DNA of 64,000 nt, taken from Paracoccus amoyensis (lineage in GTDB: Bacteria; Pseudomonadota; Alphaproteobacteria; Rhodobacterales; Rhodobacteraceae). Below the pieces are notes generated by a model. That model ran no database searches and was not told the origin of the DNA. It saw only the letters and a program-made list of their open reading frames with translations. The position numbers were made by a program, and so were the translations under genes. This document shows, in pieces, positions 47,717 to 58,018 of the stretch (its first letter is position 1; each line of letters opens with the position of its first letter). The stretch lies in contig NZ_JACOQL010000002.1 of NCBI RefSeq assembly GCF_014490725.1, forward strand, positions 558,001-622,000, in the 5' to 3' direction.

Positions 47717-48445
47717 ATGAGATCATCGAAATCACGTTCGCGTAACAAGTCGAATCGCCAGCGCTCGTTGGGGAATATCGTTAATCGGGTTTTTGATAGT
47801 TCAGGACCCGAAGGTAAGGTGCGTGGCACCCCTCAACAGATCATTGAAAAATATCTGACGCTGGCGCGGGACGCGCAGCTGTCCAACGACCGTGTGGCCG
47901 AGCAGAGCTTTCTGCAACATGCCGAACATTACACGCGGATGTTGGGCGAAGCTCAGCGCGAGATGGCTGAACGACAGCAACAGCATAATCAGCACCAACG
48001 CCAGGATGATGACGGCACCGCGCCGGCGCATGATGGCAATGGAAATGGTCATACCAGCAATAACGGGCATGGCCGGAACCATAACCGCGACAATAATCGC
48101 GATCAGGGTGGCCGGGATACTTACCGTGAGCGCACCTCTCGCGATGAAGAGAGTGCGTCACCTTCGCGTCAGGATATGCAAGAGCCTGAACAGGGTATTC
48201 TTGCCGTGGATGACAGTGAAAAGGATGGCCTTCCGGCTGCCTTGGCTGCATCTGACGAGGATGACGCAACCGGCCTGATCGAGACTCCGGAAAATGCGCC
48301 GAAACCGGCGCGGGCACGGACTCCTCGTCCCCGAACGCCACGTGCGCCGGGAACCGCTACGCGTGGCCGTCGCAAGGCGACCGATGCGGATGAGGGTGCC
48401 GCTGCTGCGCCGCAGGCCGAGCCCGAAACACCGGATCAGGACTGA
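47717..48445 (+). CDS. DUF4167 domain protein
   Basis: 242 residues. The conserved domain is the N-terminal third (RQRSLGNIVNRVFDSSGPEG, KVRGTPQQIIEKYLTLARDA, HAEHYTRMLGEA). The rest is low-complexity, His/Asn/Gly-rich then Pro/Arg/Ala-rich (ARARTPRPRTPRAPG), which suggests a disordered nucleic-acid-binding tail. The prfA-prmC-DUF4167 order is conserved in alphaproteobacteria, hinting at a translation link, but no function is established. Confidence 0.93.
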   Translation: MRSSKSRSRNKSNRQRSLGNIVNRVFDSSGPEGKVRGTPQQIIEKYLTLARDAQLSNDRVAEQSFLQHAEHYTRMLGEAQREMAERQQQHNQHQRQDDDGTAPAHDGNGNGHTSNNGHGRNHNRDNNRDQGGRDTYRERTSRDEESASPSRQDMQEPEQGILAVDDSEKDGLPAALAASDEDDATGLIETPENAPKPARARTPRPRTPRAPGTATRGRRKATDADEGAAAAPQAEPETPDQD

Positions 48446-48467
48446 TTATCAGCTTATGATAATGAAC

Positions 48468-48497
48468 AAGGGCCGCGGCATTGCCAGCGGCCCTTTT
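48468..48497. terminator. Bidirectional terminator between DUF4167 gene and rsmA
   Basis: AAGGGCCGC (48468-48476) pairs with GCGGCCCTT (48487-48495), with an inner GGCA/TGCC extension, then TTTTCTT on the plus strand. It lies between two convergent genes. Confidence 0.85.
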
Positions 48498-48498
48498 C

Positions 48499-49353
48499 TT
48501 ATGCGCTGCTTCGCGCGGCTTTCAGCAGACGGGCCAGCGCACAGAAATGTTCCAGATCCACTTCCTCGGCCCGTTGCGTTGGCGCAATACCGGCCTGTGC
48601 AAGGAGTGCCTCGATATCGGGGTGCAGGCCGCGCAGCGAGGCACGCAGCATTTTGCGCCGCTGGTTGAAGGCGGCAGCAGTTACCTGTGACAAAACCGCC
48701 GGATCGGCCGAATAACGCGGTTCCGGCAGCGCGGTCAGGTGAACGACCGCCGAGCTGATCTTGGGCGGCGGAACAAAGGCTTCGGGTGGCAGTGTCATCA
48801 CGATGCGTGCATCGGCACGCCATTGCGCCAGAAGGGCAAGGCGGCCATAGGCTTTGCTGCCCGGCGTGGCGACGATGCGTTCCGCCACCTCTTTCTGGAA
48901 CATCAGTGTCAGCGATTGCCAGAACGGCGGCCATTCCGGCGGTGTCAGCCAGCGAACCAGCAATTCCGTGCCCACGTTATAGGGCAGGTTCGCCGCAATG
49001 CGGATCGGGGGCGTCAGATGTGCCAGCGGGTCGATGTTCAGCGCATCGCCGTTGATGACGGTCAGGCGGCCCGGATAAACCGCGGCGATCTCGGCCAGAG
49101 CAGGCAGGGCGCGGGCGTCTTTTTCGATGGCGAGGACGTGGCGTGCGCCTTCGGCCAGCAATCCACGGGTCAGGCCGCCGGGACCGGGACCGATTTCAAG
49201 CACGTCATGTCCCGACAGCTCGCCCGCCTGCCGCGCGATCTTTGAGGTCAGGTTCAGATCCAGAAGGAAATTCTGACCAAGCTGTTTCCTGGCGCGCAGG
49301 TCGTGTTTCTGGATAACTTCGCGCAAGGGGGGCAGATTGTCGATCGTGCTCAT
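48499..49353 (-). CDS. rsmA: 16S rRNA dimethyladenosine methyltransferase
   Basis: 284 residues of the KsgA family, which dimethylates A1518 and A1519 of 16S rRNA. GQNFLLD, the SAM motif [10 protein letters not shown] and the catalytic NLPYNVGT are present. The start at 49353 fits family length; the long upstream frame continues into the pdxA region and is a shadow. It is downstream of pdxA, surA and lptD on the same strand. Confidence 0.97.
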   Translation of the reverse strand: MSTIDNLPPLREVIQKHDLRARKQLGQNFLLDLNLTSKIARQAGELSGHDVLEIGPGPGGLTRGLLAEGARHVLAIEKDARALPALAEIAAVYPGRLTVINGDALNIDPLAHLTPPIRIAANLPYNVGTELLVRWLTPPEWPPFWQSLTLMFQKEVAERIVATPGSKAYGRLALLAQWRADARIVMTLPPEAFVPPPKISSAVVHLTALPEPRYSADPAVLSQVTAAAFNQRRKMLRASLRGLHPDIEALLAQAGIAPTQRAEEVDLEHFCALARLLKAARSSA

Positions 49354-49363
49354 GCTGGCAGCC

Positions 49364-49415
49364 TTGGGGGCTTTGCGCCCCCAAACCCCCGCAGGGTATT
49401 TTGACAAAGAAGAAG
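49364..49415. repeat. Dispersed element, copy C (hairpin plus GGGTATTT..AAGAAGAAG)
   Basis: TTGGGGGC (49364-49371) pairs with GCCCCCAA (49377-49384); then ACCCCCGCAGGGTATTTTGA and CAAAGAAGAAG. The core is at 49394-49415. It fills the gap between pdxA and rsmA. Confidence 0.7.
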
Positions 49416-49417
49416 CG

Positions 49418-50383
49418 TCATGCGCGCGTCGCCGCCATATCGCGGGCCATGCGCAGGGCTGCGATGGTCGATTCAGGATCGGCCAAACCCTTGCCCGCAA
49501 TGTCGAAGGCTGTGCCGTGATCCGGTGAGGTGCGGATGAAGGGCAGGCCAAGTGTGACATTCACACCGCCCGCAAAATCCAGTGTCTTGATCGGGATCAA
49601 TGCCTGATCGTGATACGCGCAGATCGCGGCGTCATACCGGGCGCGCGCGGCCGGGTGAAACATCGTATCGGCGGGCAGGGGGCCGGTCAGGTCAAGACCC
49701 TCTTGGCGCAGGCGTTTCAACAGAGGAGTGAAGCGCGTCATCTCTTCCCGGCCCATGACGCCATTTTCGCCGGCATGCGGGTTGATGCCGGCAACCGCGA
49801 TGCGTGGGTCGGCGATGCCGAAATCACGGATCAGCGCCGCGTGGGTGATGCGAATCGCGCTTTCCAATGTCTCATCGGTCAGTGCGGCGGGAACTTCTGC
49901 CAGCGGGATATGGATCGTTGCCGGAACCACGCGGCAAGCCGGCGTCACCGTTGTCGAGGCCAGCATCATCACGACAGGCACATCACCTGCCAGATGGGCC
50001 AGATATTCCGTATGGCCCGGAAAGGCGAACCCGGCCCCTTCTTTCAAGGCCTGCTTGTTGATCGGCAGGGTGGTGATGGCACTGGCCTGACCCTGCTGCA
50101 CCAGTTGGACGGCGCGGGCAATAACCTCGATCACGCCCGTGGCGTTGGCCGGATTGGCCCGGCCAGGTGTGTTGGGTGCTGCGAATTGATGTGGCAGCAC
50201 CGGCAGATGCCCTGCGGGAACCGGGTCGTTCGGAGCCGCAATCCTGGTGAAAGCCGTGCCTGCGGGCAAATGGCGGGGATCCCCGATCCATGCAAATTCC
50301 ACCCCCGAGGCCAAGGCAAGCGGCGCCAGCTCTGGTCCGATGCCGGCTGGCTCTCCACAGGTCAGAAGGATGCGGCGGTCCAT
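49418..50383 (-). CDS. pdxA: 4-hydroxythreonine-4-phosphate dehydrogenase
   Basis: 321-residue zinc-dependent dehydrogenase of pyridoxal phosphate synthesis. Metal-ligand blocks [17 protein letters not shown] and [13 protein letters not shown] are intact. It lies three bases downstream of surA, a conserved pairing also seen in E. coli (surA-pdxA-rsmA). Confidence 0.97.
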   Translation of the reverse strand: MDRRILLTCGEPAGIGPELAPLALASGVEFAWIGDPRHLPAGTAFTRIAAPNDPVPAGHLPVLPHQFAAPNTPGRANPANATGVIEVIARAVQLVQQGQASAITTLPINKQALKEGAGFAFPGHTEYLAHLAGDVPVVMMLASTTVTPACRVVPATIHIPLAEVPAALTDETLESAIRITHAALIRDFGIADPRIAVAGINPHAGENGVMGREEMTRFTPLLKRLRQEGLDLTGPLPADTMFHPAARARYDAAICAYHDQALIPIKTLDFAGGVNVTLGLPFIRTSPDHGTAFDIAGKGLADPESTIAALRMARDMAATRA

Positions 50384-50386
50384 GGT

Positions 50387-51658
50387 TCAGGGGCGCCGGA
50401 CAATCGCATCCGCGCGCAGTTCCGCCAGATAGGCTTCTGCTGCGGCATTCGCCTTGCGATTGAAAATCGCGCTGCGGACCTGTTCACGGCTGGGCAGGGC
50501 ATTCGCGTTAGGCACCGCGGCCTCGACCCCATCTTCGGGCCGTGCGGTGGTGGCAACGTCATTCTGCATTTCGGCGACCAGCGCGGGTTGACGAGAGCAG
50601 AGCATGACCAGATCGACCGAGCCGCCATAGTTTACGAAGCCTGCCTCATCATCATCCAGGGATGCAAGGCGGGTGGCGATCAAGGTTGGGATCTGGCCCT
50701 GCGGCATTGTCTGGCGCTGGACCTGTGCGGCGACCTGTGGACCTGCCTGCACATAAAGATCGTCACAGCTATTGGCGCGGGCGGCAAGGGTTGCGGCGTC
50801 GGTCGTGTTGGCCATCCGCAGCGTCAGGTAGTCAATGACCTGATCGGTCGCGCCCGGACGCAGGGTGCCCTGAGTGTCGCGCATGTAAAACAGGACGACT
50901 GCGCCCTGAACCGGCAATGGCTGGCTGACCTGACCCGGTTGCAGCGAGGACAGGACCGGCAACAGGCCGGGCGGCAGATTGTCGACATTCATCCATGCCA
51001 GACGCCCCCCGGCGGGGGCCGATTCCGAGGCTGAATATTCGCGCGCGGCAGCGGCGAACTGATTTTCGCTAAGGTTGGAGCCCGAAATGCGGCGGGCCAG
51101 GTTCAGGGCCTGTTCCTCTTGGCCGGCGGGGGCGGGGATCACAAGTTCCGACACCAGCACGCGGGACAGGATCGGGGTTTCGATCTGACGCTTCAGTTCC
51201 TGATCAATCTCGGCATCCGAGACGTTGATCATGCCAACGAAACGCTGGCGAATAACCTCACGCCAGACGGTGCCGGCGGCGATGAATTCGCGGAAGGTTG
51301 AAACATCCACGCCAGCCTGCTCCAGACGGGCGACAAATTCGGCGGCCGACAGGTTTGCACGGCCCGCAAATTCTTCCATCCCGGTCTGGATGGCTTCATC
51401 GGTCGGTTCCATTCCCATCTGCTTGCCGGCAAAGGTGCGCAGTCGGTCCTGAACGAGGGCGTCCTGCGCCTCCTTGGCCGTGGTTTGCGATGCGCCAAGG
51501 ATTTGCATGAAACGTTGGCGTTGCTGCACCTCGTAACGGGTTACGGCAGAATCGTTGATATAGATCACCGGCTCGAACAGGTTCTGCGCAAGCACCGGCG
51601 TGACCGAGCCCATCAGCAAGGTCGCCGAAATGGCGATGCCAGAAAGTAAATGCCGCAT
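50387..51658 (-). CDS. surA: Periplasmic chaperone / peptidyl-prolyl isomerase SurA-like
   Basis: 423 residues: a signal peptide (MRHLLSGIAISATLLMGSVT, cleavage after VLA), a SurA N-terminal chaperone domain (INDSAVTRYEVQQRQRF) and a parvulin-type domain (GGRLAWMNVDNLPP). It folds outer-membrane proteins, fitting its place between lptD and pdxA. The start at 51658 is preceded by GGGGGC; an in-frame ATG six codons upstream is less likely. Compared with E. coli SurA it appears to have one recognisable parvulin domain. Confidence 0.92.
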   Translation of the reverse strand: MRHLLSGIAISATLLMGSVTPVLAQNLFEPVIYINDSAVTRYEVQQRQRFMQILGASQTTAKEAQDALVQDRLRTFAGKQMGMEPTDEAIQTGMEEFAGRANLSAAEFVARLEQAGVDVSTFREFIAAGTVWREVIRQRFVGMINVSDAEIDQELKRQIETPILSRVLVSELVIPAPAGQEEQALNLARRISGSNLSENQFAAAAREYSASESAPAGGRLAWMNVDNLPPGLLPVLSSLQPGQVSQPLPVQGAVVLFYMRDTQGTLRPGATDQVIDYLTLRMANTTDAATLAARANSCDDLYVQAGPQVAAQVQRQTMPQGQIPTLIATRLASLDDDEAGFVNYGGSVDLVMLCSRQPALVAEMQNDVATTARPEDGVEAAVPNANALPSREQVRSAIFNRKANAAAEAYLAELRADAIVRRP

Positions 51659-51691
51659 ATGCTGCCCCCAAATCATTCTTTGCCGGTCAGA

Positions 51692-54070
51692 TTAGCGCAA
51701 GCAGCTGCGCCGCGCCACTGTGCCGGGACCGTCTTTTTGTGAGCCGAAACCACCAAGGCGAACCGAAAAGCCCACGCTGGTTTCAGCCTGAACGCTGTCA
51801 GAGGAGGTAAAGCGTCTTTCGATGCCCATGTCGACCGTGATGCATTCATTGCGATAGGTAAGGTCCAGTGCCGCGCTTTGCGCACTGTCCGCGACAAAGT
51901 CATAGCGTGTTTCCGCGTTGCCCCACCAGCCATCTTTGATTTGCCAGCCAACATTGCCGGTAAACTCATTGATATCGGCGTCGCGACCCTCGTCCGTGTC
52001 GCCATTGATCCAAAGATGTCCGGCTGACACCTGCAGATCCTGACGCAGCCAACCCAATCGTAATTCATTGCGCGACATCTCCAGCGAATCATCGAACAGC
52101 GCGCGGTTCACGACGGCCAGACCATCGCCGCTGTCGTAATTCGCCGCCAGCAGCCAATCGGATTGACGGCCATAAAGCGGTGATTGCCGGCCAAACGCTT
52201 CCTCGACGTGATCGCGAAACACGCGGCCGCCGGTCAATCCCAACGACCAGCCGCTTGGGTCAAGCCGGGTCCAGGTGACGCCGACATTGGCCCGCAATCC
52301 GGTTTCACGCGCGTCGTAGCCGGGAAAGCGATTGTCCGAAATTAAATTGCCTTCGTCGAATTCGATCAGGCGGCTGTCTTCGTTCGGGATGTCTTCGTCG
52401 TTGCCACGCGGCGACCACAGGATCTGGGCAACGGGTTCCAGCATATAGGTGGCGCTGCCATCGCTGCCTGCCAGTGGCCAGCGCAGTTCCACACCCACGA
52501 CAGGATCCGCGCGGGTCACGATGTCATCGTAATTGCTGTCCTGCGAGATGCGATAGATGTCCGCGTCAAGACCGGCAATCGCCGCACCGACGATGCCGCC
52601 GGGCAGAATTTCCGTCCGGCGCCAGTCCAGGCCAAACGATCCACGGGCAACATCACGGCCGATCATATCTTCGTCCGAAGGGCGGCGATGGGCGTGGGCC
52701 GACCATTCCATCAACGCTTGGCCGCCGATCCAGCCCGGCGTCAGGCGGCGCAGCCAGATGGCGTCGGCCACCTGCGCGGGAGAGACGCTGTTATCTTCGT
52801 CGTCGCGCAGCGAATGATAGTTGCCGACACGCGCAAATACCAACTTGTCGCGGGTCACACGGTTCAGGATCACACCACTCCACAGACGGTCGGCATCGGT
52901 GACGTCATAATCCAGCAAATAGCTGCGGTCGGACGCGACCTGCACCTGAATGCCCAGTTGATAGTCGCGCGGCAGTTCGACCAGCGCGTTGCCGAACAGA
53001 TAGCCGCGGGTCTCATCCGGTTCGATGTCGTCCCGGCTGATCGCGCCGTTCCATTCGGTGACGGCATTGCTCCATGCGCGGCGATAGCGCAGTTCCAGCG
53101 TCCGCGTCCGGCTGGTCGACAGATAGGGGGTCAGCGTCAGGTCGGCACTATCGCCCAGCGTGATGAAATAGGGCAGCTTCATCCCGAAACCCAGACGGGA
53201 GGTCGTGCGGAACTCTGGTCGCAGAAAGCCTGTGCGGCGTTCGACCGTGGGGTCGGGTGCGGTGACGGTAAAGGGGGCTGCCGCGATTGGCACGCCGAAT
53301 GCACGAAACTGGGGGTGCTCGAACGTGATCAGCCGGGTTTCGGCATCGTGGGTGATCTTGCGGGCGCGGATTTCCCACAGCGGGGTCGGGTCGCTGGCAC
53401 AGATCTGGCAGGATGAGGCAACCACATTCGTCAGGTTGGTCATGCGGCCGTTTCCGGTCCGCGTCAGTTCATCCGAGGCAAGCTGCAATTCGCGGGCAAT
53501 GACCAATCGTGCACCACGAATGATGCCATCTTGCAATTCGCTGTCCAACTGGCCGGAATCAGCGATCAGGATCGCCTCTTCATCCGGCTTGACCGCGCCG
53601 GGCCGTGACAGGTGAATTGGGCCCTGAATGGTCAGATCGCCGCTGGCCCCGTCAACGACGATGCGCGATGCCACCAGCCGTGATCCCTGATACCAGACCA
53701 CAACGCCACCGGCAGCAATCAGCGTGCGATCCCCCTGCAGCGTCATCGTATCGGCGAGAACCGTCGCCGAGTCGCCGGTATCGCCAACCGTCGGGCGGCT
53801 GCGAATGGTGACATTCGACGTGGGCGCGACCGATTCCAACGCGTTTGCTTCGGGCGTGCCATCATTGATGACACTGTCGCTTAGCGCGTCGGCCGCTGGG
53901 GCAAGCGCGGATTGGGTAGACCAGTTCAGGTCTGTCGATTGCACCATGCTGCCCGCGCCGAGGCCCGGATCTTCGGTCAACACGTCCTGCGCCAGGGCAA
54001 GCCCCGGCATCAGGGCAAGCCCCGCAAGGCCCGCGGACCACCGCCAGCCGTTCTGCCCCCGTCGCGTCAT
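51692..54070 (-). CDS. lptD: LPS-assembly protein LptD
   Basis: 792-residue outer-membrane beta-barrel that inserts lipopolysaccharide. It has a signal peptide (LAGLALMPGLALAQ), an OstA-like N-terminal beta-jellyroll (ATVLADTMTLQGDRTLIAAG), and a C-terminal barrel with alternating strands; SSCQIC (in the middle) holds two cysteines. Its ATG overlaps the lptG stop (ATGA), so lptF-lptG-lptD form one unit. Confidence 0.95.
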   Translation of the reverse strand: MTRRGQNGWRWSAGLAGLALMPGLALAQDVLTEDPGLGAGSMVQSTDLNWSTQSALAPAADALSDSVINDGTPEANALESVAPTSNVTIRSRPTVGDTGDSATVLADTMTLQGDRTLIAAGGVVVWYQGSRLVASRIVVDGASGDLTIQGPIHLSRPGAVKPDEEAILIADSGQLDSELQDGIIRGARLVIARELQLASDELTRTGNGRMTNLTNVVASSCQICASDPTPLWEIRARKITHDAETRLITFEHPQFRAFGVPIAAAPFTVTAPDPTVERRTGFLRPEFRTTSRLGFGMKLPYFITLGDSADLTLTPYLSTSRTRTLELRYRRAWSNAVTEWNGAISRDDIEPDETRGYLFGNALVELPRDYQLGIQVQVASDRSYLLDYDVTDADRLWSGVILNRVTRDKLVFARVGNYHSLRDDEDNSVSPAQVADAIWLRRLTPGWIGGQALMEWSAHAHRRPSDEDMIGRDVARGSFGLDWRRTEILPGGIVGAAIAGLDADIYRISQDSNYDDIVTRADPVVGVELRWPLAGSDGSATYMLEPVAQILWSPRGNDEDIPNEDSRLIEFDEGNLISDNRFPGYDARETGLRANVGVTWTRLDPSGWSLGLTGGRVFRDHVEEAFGRQSPLYGRQSDWLLAANYDSGDGLAVVNRALFDDSLEMSRNELRLGWLRQDLQVSAGHLWINGDTDEGRDADINEFTGNVGWQIKDGWWGNAETRYDFVADSAQSAALDLTYRNECITVDMGIERRFTSSDSVQAETSVGFSVRLGGFGSQKDGPGTVARRSCLR

Positions 54071-55176
54071 CCATCCTCCCGTGCAAGGATCATTGCCACC
54101 GCCAGCAGGCCACCGATCAAAGGTGGCGTCCAGCCTGCAATTGCTGGCAGAACCTGCCCGTTATCGCCCAAAACCTGCGCCAGATTTCGTAAAAAGAACA
54201 GTCCGATCCCGGCCCCAAAGGCCAGAAGAACTGCGATGCCGGTATTTCTGCCACGGATATGCTGCATGGTGAAGGCGGCGGCGATCAACACCATTGCGGC
54301 CATCAGAAATGGCCGTGCAAGTTCCATGTGCAACCAGACGCGGTGGCGTTCTGCGGAAAAACCTGCGCGTTCAAGGCCCGCGATGAAACCCGGCAACTGC
54401 CAGATCGGCACGGCCTCCGGGCGGCCAAAGCCGTCGCGAATGCGCTGCGCTGTCAGTTCGGATTCAAGCGTCAGGGTTTCCTGCGTTTGGGCCTCGGCCT
54501 CGGGGTTTTCGGCGGTCAGCGGGAAATCGCGGACTTGCGTCAGCGCCCATTCTCCGGGCTGCAATCTGGCTTGGCGTGCCTCGATCCGGCGAACCGGCCC
54601 GCTGTCTTCGTCAAAAACCATAAAGGTTGCGTCATACAATGTTGTCGCATCCGGGCTGGCGCGGCGGGCGCGAATGACAATCTGCCCGTTTGGCTTGCCA
54701 TCCACTGTATCGGCCTGACGCAACCAGACCGCGCTGTCGCCCACCGAAACCGTTTGCTGTCCGTCACTTTCGATTTCGGCGACGGCATCGTCAAATTGCG
54801 CCCCGGTGACAGCGACCAGCGGGTTCAGCAGGCCCACGGTAATAATGCCGATCATGCCAGCCGTCAGCGCCGGTGCCGTCACGACCTTCAGGGCCGACCG
54901 GCCCGAGGCGCGGATCGCCACCATCTCCGAACTGCGCGCCAGCCCCAGAAACAGCGCAATTCCCGCCAGCACGGTCAGCAACGGCAGAATCGAATAGAAG
55001 CTGGAGGCGATGTTCAGCGTTGCCAGCCGCGCGGCCCCGCCAAGGCCGATATCATGGGCCGAAAAACGGCGGATCATTTCGATCATGTCGATCAGGAACA
55101 GGATCAACAGAAAGACCCCGGCCACCATCAGGAAGCTGCGCACAAAGCGACGCGAAACATACCGGGCAAGGATCAT
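54067..55176 (-). CDS. lptG: LPS export permease LptG
   Basis: 369 residues with six membrane helices, three at each end (RRFVRSFLMVAGVFLLILFLI at the start), and a periplasmic beta-jellyroll between them. With LptF and the LptB ATPase it extracts LPS from the inner membrane. The start at 55176 overlaps the lptF stop; the longer in-frame extension is a shadow of lptF. Confidence 0.95.
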   Translation of the reverse strand: MILARYVSRRFVRSFLMVAGVFLLILFLIDMIEMIRRFSAHDIGLGGAARLATLNIASSFYSILPLLTVLAGIALFLGLARSSEMVAIRASGRSALKVVTAPALTAGMIGIITVGLLNPLVAVTGAQFDDAVAEIESDGQQTVSVGDSAVWLRQADTVDGKPNGQIVIRARRASPDATTLYDATFMVFDEDSGPVRRIEARQARLQPGEWALTQVRDFPLTAENPEAEAQTQETLTLESELTAQRIRDGFGRPEAVPIWQLPGFIAGLERAGFSAERHRVWLHMELARPFLMAAMVLIAAAFTMQHIRGRNTGIAVLLAFGAGIGLFFLRNLAQVLGDNGQVLPAIAGWTPPLIGGLLAVAMILAREDG

Positions 55177-56306
55177 GTCGCATCCCCTGTCGTGCCGCAT
55201 TTCATTCGCCGTGGCTTTGATGCAAGCCACAGCAGGACGATGCAGATACCGGCGCCGACCATCGCGGGCAGGTATAGCAACGGCCACAGATCGGTATTGC
55301 GGCCAACCTGATTGGCGGCAGCATTGCTGATGAATTGCACGACGATCAGGCCAAGAATGGCCCACAGCACCTGCCGCCAGACCCCGAAGCGAGAGAAGCC
55401 ACCGATCATCAGTGTCGCAAAGCCGATCATTGCGGCAACCGGCGACAGCAGCGGTTGGGCGATGCGTTCATGCGCCTCTCGGCGGGCATCACCGGCAGTG
55501 GCGCCGGTTGCCTTCAGAAGCTGGGCATCGGGGTTCAGCAGACGCAGCGTGCCATAATCACGCAAATCGCGGCCTTTGCTGCTGCCTTCGGGCAGGACGT
55601 CGCCCATGTCATAGCTCAGTTCCTCAAATCGCGTGATCGCCAAGTTTCGCTTATCGTCCTTTTGGGTCAGGTTCTGCACCATCCCCTGCAACAGGACCAG
55701 CACCGGGCCGCTATCTGCGCGCACCAGAAGTGCCTCTTCCGAGGTGTAGAGGGTCTGATCGTTCGGATTGCGCGCATCTTCGATGAACACGTCAAGCAAA
55801 CGCCCGTCATTGGCGATATCGCGGATAAACAGCGTCAGCCCATCGGTCGGATATTGGAACGTGCCGGGACGCAGGAATTGCGCGGTCATGTTTTCGGCCA
55901 GTTCCGACTGACGATCGGCCAAGCGCGCCCGTGCCATTGGCACCAGCCCATGCACCAGCACAGCGACCATCACACCGACAAAGACGCCAAAAATCAGAAC
56001 GGGCCGCGCCAGCCGCCAGGGCGACAGGCCCGCCGCCTGCATCGCGACCAGCTCACTTTCGCCGGAAAGCCGGTTGGTGCCATATGCCGTCGCCACGAAT
56101 GCCGCGACCGGCAGCACCACCGAAATCACCAAGGGCAGCGTCAGCGCGGTGAATTCCAGCACCACAAGCGCTGTTTGCCCGTCGTTCATCAGATCATCGA
56201 ACAGGCTGACCGCCCGGTTGATCCAGTAAACCGAAACCAGCACCAGCGCGAAAAAGCCAAACAGTGTCAGCAGCAGGCTAAGAATGTATCGGTCTATCCG
56301 AGGCAT
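55173..56306 (-). CDS. lptF: LPS export permease LptF
   Basis: 377 residues of the YjgP/YjgQ family with the same three-helix / periplasmic domain / three-helix layout as LptG. The N-terminus RIDRYILSLLLTLFGFFALV and the GESELVAMQAAGLSPWRL coupling region are typical. It is the first gene of the lptF-lptG-lptD unit and divergent from pepA. Confidence 0.95.
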   Translation of the reverse strand: MPRIDRYILSLLLTLFGFFALVLVSVYWINRAVSLFDDLMNDGQTALVVLEFTALTLPLVISVVLPVAAFVATAYGTNRLSGESELVAMQAAGLSPWRLARPVLIFGVFVGVMVAVLVHGLVPMARARLADRQSELAENMTAQFLRPGTFQYPTDGLTLFIRDIANDGRLLDVFIEDARNPNDQTLYTSEEALLVRADSGPVLVLLQGMVQNLTQKDDKRNLAITRFEELSYDMGDVLPEGSSKGRDLRDYGTLRLLNPDAQLLKATGATAGDARREAHERIAQPLLSPVAAMIGFATLMIGGFSRFGVWRQVLWAILGLIVVQFISNAAANQVGRNTDLWPLLYLPAMVGAGICIVLLWLASKPRRMKCGTTGDAT

Positions 56307-56425
56307 AGGCGAGGCTGACTTTCTGAAACGAAGTGGTTTGCAAGCTTTAGCGGTAAGGGCGGCTCTGGAAAAGGGCCGGATGCGGGTCTAGGTTCATGAC
56401 CAAGCAGACGCGAGGAACGCAAGAC

Positions 56426-58012
56426 ATGACGCATCCAGTCGAAATCACCTTTACCGAAACCGCGACGGACAAGCTGGCCGGCCATAAGGGCCGCGTTGCG
56501 CTGATCGTGGCGCCCGGTGGCCGCTTGCCAGCGGGCCTGCCGCGCAGCGCACGTGAAGCGGCCCAGCGGGCGATGGAATCAAAGACGGGAAAATCGCTGA
56601 AATCAGGGGGTGTGATCGAACTGGCCTATCCTGCCGGGATGCAGGCAGATGCACTGATGCTGGTCGGGCTTGCGGCAAATGCCTCGGGCATAGATGCGCG
56701 CAAGGCGGGTGCTGCCATTGGTGCCAAGTTGGGCAAGGATCATACGCTGGTTCTGGCAGGAACCCACAAGCATGCGTCGGAAATCGCGTTGGGCATCGCG
56801 CTGCGCGGCTATGATTTCTCGGTCTATCGGACCCGGAAGGACGATGCCGAAGGCGCTGCCGACATTGCCACCGACAGCGTGCCGCAGACCATCAATCGTG
56901 GTCAGGAGACTGCCGTTCTTGCGGATGCGCAGGCCGATACGACGCAGGACGTTGCGGATGAGCCTGTGTCCGAAAAGGCCAGGGTGACGTTCATGGTCAA
57001 AGATCCCCAAGCCCTTGCCAAGGCCGCAAAGGATGGCGCCGCGCTGGCCGAGGGTGTATTCTTTACCCGCGATCTGGTCAGCGAGCCGGCAAACATCCTG
57101 ACCACGACCGATTTCGCCGACCGCTTGAAAGCGATGGAAGAAATCGGCCTGACGGTCGAGGTTCTGGAAGAAGACGAACTGGCCAGGCTGGGCATGCGCG
57201 CATTGTTGGCCGTGGGGCAGGGCAGCGCCTCGCCGTCAAAGGTCGTCGTCATGCGCTGGAACGGCAACGGGGACGAGGCTCCGTTGGCACTGGTTGGTAA
57301 AGGCGTTGTATTCGACAGCGGCGGTATTTCGATCAAACCGGCTGCCGGCATGGAAGAAATGACCATGGATATGGGCGGCGCAGGCGTCGTGGCGGGTGTC
57401 ATGCGCACGCTGGCCCTGCGCCGGGCCAAGGCGAATGTCGTCGGGCTGGTCGGTCTGGTCGAAAACATGCCCGATGGTGCGGCGCAGCGTCCGGGCGATA
57501 TCGTCAAGTCGATGAAGGGCGATACGATCGAGGTGATCAACACCGATGCCGAAGGTCGTTTGGTTCTGGCCGATGTGCTTTGGTATGCGCAGACTCGGTT
57601 CCAGCCCAAAGCCGTGATTGATCTGGCGACCTTGACCGGCGCGGTCATCATCGCGCTTGGCCATGACAATGCCGGCATTTTCTCGAATGACGACAAGCTG
57701 GCCGGTGATCTGCTGGCCGCCGCCAAGGCGGAGGATGAGGGCGCATGGCGTCTGCCCCTTGGGCCGGGGTATGATTCGCTGATCAATTCGCGACTGGCGG
57801 ATATGAAAAATACCGGCGGTCGCGCGGCGGGTTCGATCACGGCCGCGCAGTTCCTGCAACGCTTCATCCGCAAGGATCAGCCTTGGGTGCATATAGATAT
57901 CGCCGGGGTTGCGCTGCCTCCGGGCGCGACCGATCTTGCACCACGCGGTGCGACAGGCTGGGGCGTGATGACGCTGGACCGTCTGGTTCGCGACAAGTTC
58001 GAGGGCAAGTAG
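56426..58012 (+). CDS. pepA: Leucyl aminopeptidase
   Basis: 528-residue M17 metallopeptidase. The active site is intact: VGKGVVFDSGGISIKP, NMPDGAAQRPGDI and the signature NTDAEGRLVLAD. The N-terminal domain is present. The start at 56426 is chosen for GAGGAA upstream, although a start at 56396 is possible. It is cytoplasmic and hexameric in relatives. holC follows seven bases later, a pairing conserved in many proteobacteria. Confidence 0.95.
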   Translation: MTHPVEITFTETATDKLAGHKGRVALIVAPGGRLPAGLPRSAREAAQRAMESKTGKSLKSGGVIELAYPAGMQADALMLVGLAANASGIDARKAGAAIGAKLGKDHTLVLAGTHKHASEIALGIALRGYDFSVYRTRKDDAEGAADIATDSVPQTINRGQETAVLADAQADTTQDVADEPVSEKARVTFMVKDPQALAKAAKDGAALAEGVFFTRDLVSEPANILTTTDFADRLKAMEEIGLTVEVLEEDELARLGMRALLAVGQGSASPSKVVVMRWNGNGDEAPLALVGKGVVFDSGGISIKPAAGMEEMTMDMGGAGVVAGVMRTLALRRAKANVVGLVGLVENMPDGAAQRPGDIVKSMKGDTIEVINTDAEGRLVLADVLWYAQTRFQPKAVIDLATLTGAVIIALGHDNAGIFSNDDKLAGDLLAAAKAEDEGAWRLPLGPGYDSLINSRLADMKNTGGRAAGSITAAQFLQRFIRKDQPWVHIDIAGVALPPGATDLAPRGATGWGVMTLDRLVRDKFEGK

Positions 58013-58018
58013 ATCGGC

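Noticed and set aside
49610..51034. 474-codon plus-strand open frame
   Set aside because: Opposite pdxA and surA, both clearly real; Cys/Gly/Arg-rich nonsense.
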